From: Tsukamurella sp. 1534
GTDB taxonomy: Bacteria > Actinomycetota > Actinomycetes > Mycobacteriales > Mycobacteriaceae
Direction of reading: 5' to 3'
Length of the DNA: 64,000 nucleotides
Assembly: GCF_000312385.1 (NCBI RefSeq)
Contig: NZ_HE997627.1
Span: 531,292-595,291, forward strand
A model generated the notes under the pieces. The model saw only the letters and a program-made list of their open reading frames with translations. It did not search any database and had not been told where the DNA came from. Below are positions 9,456 to 16,500 of the stretch, piece by piece. Both the position numbers and the translations under genes were made by a program. Every line of letters starts with the position of its first letter. Positions within the stretch are counted from its first letter, which is position 1.

Positions 9456-11008
9456 AGAAGCGGGTCCGCGGAGCGGGATACGCACGGATAGAACACCCCC
9501 TCCCGGCCGCGGTCCGGGGCGGGCACGGTGTCGCGGTGGTCGGCGCGCCCGGCGAGTACGGCCAGCTCGCAGCTCCCGCACAGCCCCGTCCGGCAGGACG
9601 ACGGCGCGCCGGGCAGCTCCCGCCGTAACGCGTCCAGGGTGCATTCGCCGGCACCGACGTGCACCGTCGCTCGGGTTCGGGCGAGGTAGACGTCGAAGGG
9701 CTCGCCGGTGGCGTCGGCGCCCACCGTGAACCGCTCGGCGTGCACGGTGCCCGCCGCCTCGGCGGCGGAGATCATCGGCTCGGGGCCGCAGACGTAGACC
9801 GCGGTGCCGGGGGCCGCGGTGCGGACCAGCGCGGCGATATCGGGCCGGGGTTCGCGATCCGCCGCCGACACCGTGATCCGGTCCCCGTGGCGTCCCGCGA
9901 GCTCGTCCGCGAACGGGATCGCGCCCGCCCGCCGACCGCGGAGCACCAGGCGGAAGTCCGCACCCGCCCGGTCGAGCGCGACGAGCATGGGAAGGAACGG
10001 TGCCACGCCGATCCCGCCTGCGAGGAACAGGTACGACGGTGCCGGAACAAGCGGGAAGTCGTTGCGTGGAGCGGAGACCCGGACCGCGTCGCCGACCGCG
10101 AGACGATGCACCTCGGCCGATCCTCCGCGTCCCGCGGCCTCGAGTCGCACGGCGATCAGGTAGCCGGAGTCGCCGGGATCGCCGGCGAGCGAGTACTGCC
10201 TGACGGTGCCCGAGGGCAGCGTGAGGTCGATGTGCGCGCCGGGTTCCCAGGACCGGAGATCGTCGGGGATCAGGCGCAGCGCCCGCACTCCGTCGCACAC
10301 CTCCCGCACCTCCGCGACCCTGGCGTTCGACGCGGGCTCGGGCCGCGCCGCGGCGCCCAGGGCGCGGCGGGACCGGAGCGTGCGGCGGCGCCGATCCACG
10401 AGGACGACCACCAGAGCCGCGAGCTGGGCGACGGGGGTCGGATCGCCGAGCGCGGCCAGGACGACGACGTCGAACAGCGGCGCGGCCACGCAGAGAGCGA
10501 ACACCGGCGCGGATGCGATGGACGGCGGGACCGCCTCCCGCTCTCCGCGTCGCGTGCGTCCCCCCGGCTTGGCGACGGACAGCCACGCCTGGAACGCGAG
10601 GGCCGACGCCATGAGGGCCGTCCCCGCGGCGAGCGGGACGATGCCCGGTTCGCCGCCGCCCCGCACGGCGGACACCGCGTCGTTCAGCCGCGGGGACAGG
10701 ACGCCGATCCCGAGGTACAGCTGCCCCAGGGTGATGACGAATTTCGCTGCGACCCAGCGATACCGGAAGTACCCCCAGGTGGTGACCGCGGCGAGGACGA
10801 AGCCGGTGAAGGCGGACGCGTTGGCGCACGCGACGAGGACCGTCGCGTCGAGGGTGTGAGCGGCGTCGATCGCCATCACCGCGGCGTCGCGGGAGGGCGC
10901 GGTCGCGCTCAGCACCATGAGGACGCACATCGCGGCGGCCTGGCTCATCCATCCCACCGAGGACAGCACGTGCAGCCACACGAGGACATGGCGCAGGGAA
11001 CGGGACAT
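9440..11008 (-). CDS. Membrane-anchored ferredoxin reductase-type oxidoreductase (FMN/NAD plus 2Fe-2S)
   Basis: A 522-residue fusion. Residues 1-190 carry four to five membrane segments (VLVWLHVLSSVGWMS, VACANASAFTGFVLAAVTTW, FVITLGQLYLGIGVL and others), with His residues that might bind haem. The C-terminal ~320 residues are a phthalate dioxygenase reductase/VanB-like module: flavin site RQYSLAG, NAD-binding LAGGIGVAPFLPM and VYVCGPEPM, then a plant-type 2Fe-2S domain (CRTGLCGSC plus a distal YPC). It probably passes NAD(P)H electrons to a partner or to the membrane. It is divergent from a TetR gene across a near-perfect operator. Confidence 0.8.
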   Translation of the reverse strand: MSRSLRHVLVWLHVLSSVGWMSQAAAMCVLMVLSATAPSRDAAVMAIDAAHTLDATVLVACANASAFTGFVLAAVTTWGYFRYRWVAAKFVITLGQLYLGIGVLSPRLNDAVSAVRGGGEPGIVPLAAGTALMASALAFQAWLSVAKPGGRTRRGEREAVPPSIASAPVFALCVAAPLFDVVVLAALGDPTPVAQLAALVVVLVDRRRRTLRSRRALGAAARPEPASNARVAEVREVCDGVRALRLIPDDLRSWEPGAHIDLTLPSGTVRQYSLAGDPGDSGYLIAVRLEAAGRGGSAEVHRLAVGDAVRVSAPRNDFPLVPAPSYLFLAGGIGVAPFLPMLVALDRAGADFRLVLRGRRAGAIPFADELAGRHGDRITVSAADREPRPDIAALVRTAAPGTAVYVCGPEPMISAAEAAGTVHAERFTVGADATGEPFDVYLARTRATVHVGAGECTLDALRRELPGAPSSCRTGLCGSCELAVLAGRADHRDTVPAPDRGREGVFYPCVSRSADPLLVVDA

Positions 11009-11018
11009 CGGCCCTCCT

Positions 11019-11042
11019 ATAGTGAACGTATACGTTCTCTAT
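11019..11042. promoter_or_regulatory. TetR-type operator between oxidoreductase and tetR
   Basis: The core GAACGTATACGTTC (11024-11037) is a perfect 14-bp palindrome. Outside one mismatched pair (11023/11038) the symmetry continues with ATAG / CTAT, giving 24 bp with 23 symmetrical arms overall. It lies 11 bases upstream of the minus-strand oxidoreductase start and 64 bases upstream of the plus-strand tetR start, so the repressor could control both genes. Confidence 0.75.
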
Positions 11043-11106
11043 TCTGTGCCCGACGCGCCCGTGGCACCATCGGGGAACACCCCCATCCGCCGACGCGAGG
11101 ACGACG

Positions 11107-11679
11107 ATGACCGGATCCCGCCGCCGCGGCGACGACCTGCTCCGCGCGATCCGCGAGGCCGCGTTCGCCGAACTCGCCGACAAGGGCTACGGCGCGGTCA
11201 CGATGGACTCGGTGGCGGCGCGTGCCGGGACCGGCAAGGCCGCGCTGTACCGCCGCTGGCCGGACCGCGACGCGCTCCTCGAGGACGCGGTCCGGCACGG
11301 CTTCACGCTGCGCCCGGCTCCGCCGTTCGACGGCGACCTCCGCGGCTACCTCGTGGCCCTGCTCTCGGGGATGGCCCGCGGCCTCGACTCCCCCGCCGGA
11401 CGCGCCATGCGGGCCGTCCTGGGTGAGACCCACCGCAGGCCGGGCCTCATGGACGCGCTGCACGAGGCCGTGTTCGACCCCCGTGCCGACGAACTGCGGG
11501 CCGTGGTGCGGGCGGCCGCCGCCCGGGGCGAGGTCCCGGAGGCGGCCGCGGAGTCCCCCGCTGCCGTGCTCGGCCCGGAGCTCGTCATGTTCCGCTTCCT
11601 CACCGACGGCCGCCTGCCACCCGACGGCGCGCGTTCGATCGTCGACGACGTCGTGATGCCCCTGCTCCGCGCCGCGTGA
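11107..11679 (+). CDS. TetR/AcrR family transcriptional regulator
   Basis: A 190-residue repressor. The N-terminal helix-turn-helix is clear (LRAIREAAFAELADKGYGAVTMDSVAARAGTGKAALYRRWPDRDALLEDAV, about residues 12-63) and the C-terminal ligand domain resembles TetR_C_16-type proteins. The start follows GAGGACGACG. It faces the membrane oxidoreductase gene across a 24-bp palindrome, the expected arrangement for autoregulation plus control of the neighbour. The ligand is unknown. Confidence 0.88.
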   Translation: MTGSRRRGDDLLRAIREAAFAELADKGYGAVTMDSVAARAGTGKAALYRRWPDRDALLEDAVRHGFTLRPAPPFDGDLRGYLVALLSGMARGLDSPAGRAMRAVLGETHRRPGLMDALHEAVFDPRADELRAVVRAAAARGEVPEAAAESPAAVLGPELVMFRFLTDGRLPPDGARSIVDDVVMPLLRAA

Positions 11680-11700
11680 CGCCGGCGCGCGGGCCCCGGG

Positions 11701-12252
11701 TCAGGCGGACGGGCGGCGCCCGGCCACCCACAGCGGACCGGTGAGGAGCCAGATCACGGTGATCACGCCCAGGGTGCCGAACACGCCCATGAGCGACTCC
11801 CGCTGGGCGTCGCTCGCCACCGTGTAGCCGAGTCCGAGTGACACTGCGGATGCGATCACCACCGCGCCCAGCCAGCGGCCGAAGTCCTCCCACTCCTTCC
11901 GGGTGCGCTCGGGTCCGAGCTTCGGAACCCGGTGCGGCGCGGGCGCTCCCGCGAAACGATGCGCGAACCGTTCGTCCGCCCACACGATCATCCGCTTGCC
12001 GAACATGATCGTGCAGCCGAGGTAGATCCCGGCCAGCCGGTGCGCGAATCCCACCTCGCCACCGCGATGCAGATCCAGCGCGACCGCCGCGATCAGCACC
12101 ACGTCGAGCACGGGCACGAGCGCGAGGACGACGGTGCTGACGCGCTCGGCGCGCGCGACGTAGCGCAGTGCGAGCCCGCCGAGCACGAGCACCCAGAACC
12201 CGATCTCACAGCCCAGGATCGTCCACACCACGGGATTGTTCAGCTCGTTCAT
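11701..12252 (-). CDS. Hypothetical integral membrane protein
   Basis: A 183-residue protein with about five membrane segments: VVWTILGCEIGFWVLVLGGLAL, VVLALVPVLDVVLIAAVAL, HRLAGIYLGCTIMFGKRMIVW, WLGAVVIASAVSLGLGYTV and LGVITVIWLLTGPLWVAG. A cytosolic loop has the basic segment GPERTRKEWEDFGRW. No enzymatic motif is visible and I do not recognise a named family with confidence; similar small membrane proteins are annotated as hypothetical. ATG 12252 is chosen because the frame above it lacks membrane character. Divergent from the histidine kinase, 108 bases away. Confidence 0.7.
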   Translation of the reverse strand: MNELNNPVVWTILGCEIGFWVLVLGGLALRYVARAERVSTVVLALVPVLDVVLIAAVALDLHRGGEVGFAHRLAGIYLGCTIMFGKRMIVWADERFAHRFAGAPAPHRVPKLGPERTRKEWEDFGRWLGAVVIASAVSLGLGYTVASDAQRESLMGVFGTLGVITVIWLLTGPLWVAGRRPSA

Positions 12253-12360
12253 GCCCTCAGTGTGCCGCTCGCCCGGCGCCCCGGGCGTCCCGCGATCGGA
12301 CCGCACCGCATCCCCCTTTCGGCGGACCCCGCCGTTCCAGAGGTGTGTTGGAATGGACGC

Positions 12361-13524
12361 ATGGAATCGGGCAGGCGTGCGTGGGCGTCCTCGCTGCGAC
12401 CCTCCTGGATGTCGTCCTGGACATCGGAGTACGCCGCGGTCCCGGCGATCGGCATCACGGCGGTCGGCGCCCTGCTGTGGGCCGCGGACGGGTGGACGGT
12501 GCGCGCGGAGACGGAGCACTTCTACCCGTGGCAGGTGAAGTTCGGCCTGCTGTGCGGCGCCCTCGCGATCCAGCTCCTGGCCCGCACGCGACCCGCCGTC
12601 GCGTTCTGCCTGATGCTCGCACTGGTCGCCTGGGACGCCCCGTTCGGCCCGTCGGTCGTGCTGTGGATCGCGCTGTCGGACGTCGTCTACCTGGCGGTCG
12701 CGACGGGCGGCGACAGACTCCGCACCGCGGTCACGTGGACGGCGCTGGCGCTCACGATGGGGCTCGCGGTCGCCGCGTCGGCGACCGGAGGGGTCAAGAG
12801 CGGCATCTACCTGACGCTGGTCCTCGTGGCGGTCCTGTTGTCGCCCATCGGGTACGGCCGCGCGGTGCTGGCCTACCGGCGGCTCGCGGACGTGGAGCGG
12901 ACCGAGAGCGAGGCGCGCCGCGCGAACGCGCTCGCCGAGGAGCGCAGGCGGCTGGCCCGGGAACTGCACGACACCGTCGCCGGGCACCTGTCCGCGGTGG
13001 CCATCCTCGCGGACGCGGCGCAGCGCTCTCCCGGCGACGCCGACGTGATGCGGTCGATCCGGGCCGGGAGCCTCGCGGCCCTGGAGGAGATGCGGGCGAC
13101 GATCACCCTACTGACCTCCCCCGGCGACGCCGCGGTGCGCACCACCCTCGCCTCGCTCGAACCGCTCATCGACACGGCGCGGGCGGCCGGCGGCTCGGTG
13201 ACGGTGCGCGCCCCCGAGGCGGAGCTGCCCACCGCGGTCGAGGCCACCCTCACGCGGATCCTCGGCGAGGTGATCGCCAACGCCACCAAGCACGCGTCCG
13301 GCCGCCCGCTGGACGTGGACCTCGTCGTCGACGGACAGGAGCTCACCATGACCGCCGCCAACCCGCGCCCGGCCGGCGCCGTCACAGGCGACGGGAACGG
13401 GCTGCGCAACATCGCCTTCCGTGCCGAATCCGTGGGCGGCACCGCCGCGGCCGGTCCGGAGGACGGCCCGTCGGGCGACCTCTGGGTGGTCCGGGCGACG
13501 ATCCCGATGCGGGTGGCGGGATGA
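12361..13524 (+). CDS. NarL-family sensor histidine kinase
   Basis: A 387-residue membrane sensor. Several N-terminal membrane segments (to about residue 170) are followed by a short coiled region (VERTESEARRANALAEERRRLA) and a HisKA_3 dimerisation domain with the phosphoacceptor His203 in ARELHDTVAGHLSA. The ATPase domain has the N-box GEVIANATKHA and G-box GNGLRNIAFRAESVGG. It has no periplasmic sensor domain of note, so it probably senses through its membrane part. The stop overlaps the response regulator start (ATGA), showing translational coupling. Confidence 0.92.
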   Translation: MESGRRAWASSLRPSWMSSWTSEYAAVPAIGITAVGALLWAADGWTVRAETEHFYPWQVKFGLLCGALAIQLLARTRPAVAFCLMLALVAWDAPFGPSVVLWIALSDVVYLAVATGGDRLRTAVTWTALALTMGLAVAASATGGVKSGIYLTLVLVAVLLSPIGYGRAVLAYRRLADVERTESEARRANALAEERRRLARELHDTVAGHLSAVAILADAAQRSPGDADVMRSIRAGSLAALEEMRATITLLTSPGDAAVRTTLASLEPLIDTARAAGGSVTVRAPEAELPTAVEATLTRILGEVIANATKHASGRPLDVDLVVDGQELTMTAANPRPAGAVTGDGNGLRNIAFRAESVGGTAAAGPEDGPSGDLWVVRATIPMRVAG

Positions 13525-14165
13525 CCGTCACCGTCGTCCTGGCCGACGACCACGCCGCGATCCGGTCCGGGCTGCGCCTGCTCCTGGAGTCCTCCGGGGA
13601 GGTCCGCGTGGTCGGCGAGGCGGCCGACGGCGCCGCCGCCCTGCGGCAGGCACGGGCGCTCGGACCGGACGTGGTGGTGATGGACGTGCGCATGCCCCGG
13701 GTGGACGGGCTGGCGGCGACGGCGCAGGTCGTGGAGCAGACCGACTGCGCGGTCCTGGTGCTCACCACGTTCGACCTCGACGAGTACGTGCTCGGCGCGC
13801 TGGCCGCCGGGGCCAGCGGCTTCCTCCTGAAGTCCGCCGACGGGGACGAGCTGGTCCGCGCCGTCAAGGCCGTCGCCGACGGCGACGCGGTGCTCGATCC
13901 CAAGGTGACGCGGGCCGTGATCTCAGCGATCCCGAGCCCGGCGGTCGCCGAGGCCGCCGTCGACGTGTCCGCGCTGACCGACCGCGAGCGGGACGTGCTG
14001 GCCGGGGTCGGCGCCGGACTCTCCAATCACCAGATCGCGCGCCGCCTGAACATCGGCGAGGCGACGGTGAAGACGCACGTCTCGCGGGTGCTGATGAAAC
14101 TCGGCGTCCAGTCCCGGGTGCAGGCCGCCGTGATCGCGGCCCAGGCGGGGCTCGAGGAGCCGTGA
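13521..14165 (+). CDS. NarL/LuxR-family response regulator
   Basis: A 214-residue regulator. The receiver domain (1-120) has acidic pocket DD at 9-10, phosphoacceptor Asp55 in VVVMDVRMP, Thr in VLVLTTF and Lys in FLLKSA. The LuxR helix-turn-helix (about 148-213) reads LTDRERDVLAGVGAGLSNHQIARRLNIGEATVKTHVSRVLMKLGV. It is translationally coupled to the upstream kinase. Targets are unknown; the neighbouring antiporter and membrane protein are candidates only by position. Confidence 0.93.
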   Translation: MTVTVVLADDHAAIRSGLRLLLESSGEVRVVGEAADGAAALRQARALGPDVVVMDVRMPRVDGLAATAQVVEQTDCAVLVLTTFDLDEYVLGALAAGASGFLLKSADGDELVRAVKAVADGDAVLDPKVTRAVISAIPSPAVAEAAVDVSALTDRERDVLAGVGAGLSNHQIARRLNIGEATVKTHVSRVLMKLGVQSRVQAAVIAAQAGLEEP

Positions 14166-14180
14166 CCGGGCCGACGGGCC

Positions 14181-15347
14181 TCATCCCACCCGCGCCTGCA
14201 CCACCCGCACCGTCGGTTCCACCGCGCGGGCGACGATGGGGCCGATGACGGCCATGAGGAGCACGTAGGCGCTGGCCAGCGCGGCCAGCTCGCCGTCGAC
14301 GGCGCCGGAGGCCACGGTGAGCCCGGCGATGACGATGGAGAACTCGCCGCGAGCCACGAGCCCGGCCCCGGCGCGTGCCCGGCCCATCCTGCGCACCCCG
14401 TCGCGGCGGGCGGCCCACCAGCCCGTGTACACCTTCGTCGCGGTGGTCACCACGGCCAGGAACACCGCCCAGCCGAGCACCGGCGGGATGGTGCGCGGAT
14501 CGGTGTTGAGGCCGAACACCACGAAGAACATGGCGGCGAACAGGTCCCGCAGCGGTTCGAGCAGCTTGGTCGCCGTGTTGGCGGTCGTTCCGGAGATCGC
14601 GATCCCCAGCATGAACGCGCCCACCGCGGCCGAGACCTGCAGCGCCGCGGCCACACCCGCGACCAGCAGCGCGGAGCCCAGCAGCATGAGCAGGAACACC
14701 TCGCGGTCCTCGCTGTGCACCACCCCGGACACCAGGCGCCCGTGCCGCAGCGCCACCCACAGCACCACGGTGATCACGGCGAGGGCGATCACCAGTGCCT
14801 GCAGGCCGCCGAAGAAGCCCACTCCCGCGAGGAGCGCGGTGAGGATCGGCAGGTACACCGCCATGGTGAGATCCTCGAACACGAGCACCGACAGGATCGT
14901 CGGCGTCTCGCGGTTTCCGAGGCGGCCCAGGTCGGTGAGCACCTTGGCCGCGATGCCCGACGACGAGATGTAGGTGACGCCGCCGAGCGCCAGGGCGCCG
15001 ATCGGCCCCCAGCCGAGCAGCAGCGCCACGACCGCACCCGGCGTGGCGTTGAGCGCGATGTCCATCAGCCCGGCGGGCCAGGACCGGCGCAGCCCGGAGA
15101 CGAGTTCCGGCGCGGTGTACTCCAGGCCGAGCAGCAGCAGGAGCAGGACCACGCCGATCTCGCTGGCGACGTGACCGAACTCGGTCGCGGCGCCCAGCTC
15201 GACGACGCCGCCCGCGCCGAAGGCGAGCCCACCCAGCAGGTACAGCGGGATCGGCGACATGCCGATCCGGGCGGCGACCCGGCCGAGGACGCCGAGGACG
15301 AAGAACACCGCCCCCAGTTCGATGAGCGGCAGTGCGGTGCTGGTCAC
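14181..15347 (-). CDS. CPA2-type K+(cation):proton antiporter, KhtU-like
   Basis: A 388-residue integral membrane protein of the Na_H_Exchanger/KefB family with about 12 membrane segments. Conserved signs are GLEYTAPELVSGLR, an inner GVTYISSSGIAAKVLTDLG block that follows the antiporter core, and VFEDLTMAVYLPIL. It lacks a C-terminal TrkA_N domain; that regulatory role is played by the separate upstream protein, 7 bases before it. Together they resemble KhtTU, a K+/H+ antiporter gated by its soluble subunit. Confidence 0.88.
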   Translation of the reverse strand: MTSTALPLIELGAVFFVLGVLGRVAARIGMSPIPLYLLGGLAFGAGGVVELGAATEFGHVASEIGVVLLLLLLGLEYTAPELVSGLRRSWPAGLMDIALNATPGAVVALLLGWGPIGALALGGVTYISSSGIAAKVLTDLGRLGNRETPTILSVLVFEDLTMAVYLPILTALLAGVGFFGGLQALVIALAVITVVLWVALRHGRLVSGVVHSEDREVFLLMLLGSALLVAGVAAALQVSAAVGAFMLGIAISGTTANTATKLLEPLRDLFAAMFFVVFGLNTDPRTIPPVLGWAVFLAVVTTATKVYTGWWAARRDGVRRMGRARAGAGLVARGEFSIVIAGLTVASGAVDGELAALASAYVLLMAVIGPIVARAVEPTVRVVQARVG

Positions 15348-15354
15348 CGAGGGA

Positions 15355-15846
15355 TCAGCCGTGGTCGAGGAGCTTGGCGGCGCCGTCCAGGCCCTCCGCT
15401 GTGCCGACGACCACGAGCACGTCGCCCGCGGTCAGGGTGAACGACGGGCCGGGTGAGGGGTGCACCTGGCCGGCGCGCATGACGGCGACGATGGAGACCT
15501 TGGTCCGGGTGCGCATCTGGGTCGCGCCCAGCGTGCGCCCGTCGTAGGGAGAGCCCTCGCCGATCGGCAGCTGGCGGGTGTTCACGCCGGGCACGTCCCG
15601 GTGCTCCTCCTGCAGCTGCGCGACGAGTTGCGGCGCGCCGAGGAGACTGCCGAGGACGGCGGCCTCCTCGTGCGACATCTGCACCTGGTCCCGGCAGGCG
15701 TCCGGGTCGCCCTGCTCGGAGACGATGAGGTCGACCCCGCCGTCGCGGCGCGTGATCACGCCGACCCGGCGCCCGTCGACCAGTTCGAAATCCTTGCGCA
15801 CCCCGATCCCCGGCAGGGGTGTCACCTCCACGTTCACGTCCGCCAC
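15355..15846 (-). CDS. TrkA_C-domain regulatory subunit of the antiporter, KhtT-like
   Basis: A 163-residue cytosolic protein. The first ~70 residues are a family-specific domain (DVNVEVTPLPGIGVRKDFELVDGRRVGVI), and the second half a RCK_C/TrkA_C domain (NTRQLPIGEGSPYDGRTLGATQMRTRT through FTLTAGDVLVVVGTAEGLDGAAKLL). In KhtTU-type systems this subunit binds a nucleotide and sets antiporter activity. It is the first gene of a two-gene operon. Confidence 0.87.
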   Translation of the reverse strand: MADVNVEVTPLPGIGVRKDFELVDGRRVGVITRRDGGVDLIVSEQGDPDACRDQVQMSHEEAAVLGSLLGAPQLVAQLQEEHRDVPGVNTRQLPIGEGSPYDGRTLGATQMRTRTKVSIVAVMRAGQVHPSPGPSFTLTAGDVLVVVGTAEGLDGAAKLLDHG

Positions 15847-15913
15847 CGTAGACCTCCGCAGTGCCCCGTGCGGCCGAACCCGGAGGCATCGGAAACCGAT
15901 TCGGACACCGGGC

Positions 15914-15944
15914 TTGACCTAAACCTATCTTGAGGTAATTCAAT
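15914..15944 (+). promoter_or_regulatory. MerR-type promoter with a long spacer and imperfect dyad
   Basis: A -35 TTGACC (15914-15919) and a -10-like TTCAAT (15939-15944) are 19 bases apart, the long spacer that MerR activators correct. The spacer holds the imperfect dyad ACCTAAAC-CTAT-CTTGAGGT (15917-15936), six of eight arm positions matching the ACCTCAAG/CTTGAGGT half-sites of SoxR/MerR-type operators. It drives the DUF6069-like gene; no merR gene lies in this window next to it. Confidence 0.6.
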
Positions 15945-15984
15945 GGAGTCGTTCCAGAGACACGATCGACGCCAGGAGGCCACC

Positions 15985-16419
15985 ATGTCCACCACCATCG
16001 ACTCCGCCCGTACCGCTCCGGCGCGCCGGGGCATCACCCGCACGACCGCCGTCCTCGGCACCGTCGCCGTCGCGCTCGCGGCGAACCTGCTGCTGTGGCT
16101 GATCGGCCTCGCGGCGGGCGGCGACTTCACCATGACGGTCGAGGGAGCGCGGCAGTCCGTCGCCCCGGGCGGCGTCGTCCTCATGACGGTGGCGCCGCTC
16201 GCCGTCGGGATGACCGCCGCCGTGCTGCTCTCGCTCCTGTGGGCCCCGATCCTGCGGGTCGCCGCCGTGATCGGCGCGGTGGCCGCGCTCGGCACCATCG
16301 CCGGCACCGTGACCACCGATTTCGACGGTCCCTCCATGGTGACGCTGTCGCTCATGCACGTGGTCATCGCGGCGGTGCTGGTCACCGCCCTGGAGGCGCT
16401 GCTGCGCCGGGTGCGCTGA
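15985..16419 (+). CDS. DUF6069-like four-TM membrane protein
   Basis: A 144-residue protein with four predicted membrane helices: TAVLGTVAVALAANLLLWLIG, GGVVLMTVAPLAVGMTAAVLL, ILRVAAVIGAVAALGTIAGTV and LMHVVIAAVLVTALEALL. This is the pattern of the DUF6069 family, of unknown function. The ATG follows AGGAGG by 5 bases. Its upstream region is a textbook MerR-activated promoter, so it is likely induced by a metal, drug or redox signal sensed by a regulator encoded elsewhere. Confidence 0.75.
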   Translation: MSTTIDSARTAPARRGITRTTAVLGTVAVALAANLLLWLIGLAAGGDFTMTVEGARQSVAPGGVVLMTVAPLAVGMTAAVLLSLLWAPILRVAAVIGAVAALGTIAGTVTTDFDGPSMVTLSLMHVVIAAVLVTALEALLRRVR

Positions 16420-16457
16420 ACGCGGCGCGAACGAGCGACCACCGGCACCGCCGGAGC

Positions 16458-16500
16458 GGATCCGCGCCCTCGCCCCCTCACCGGGCGAGGGTGCGGATCC
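16458..16500. terminator. Bidirectional terminator between DUF6069 gene and acyl-CoA carboxylase
   Basis: Arms 16458-16475 and 16483-16500 (GGATCCGC / GCGGATCC and CCCTCGCCC / GGGCGAGGG) pair over 18 positions with one mismatch. The 7-base loop contains the TGA stop codon of the minus-strand carboxylase gene. Confidence 0.7.
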
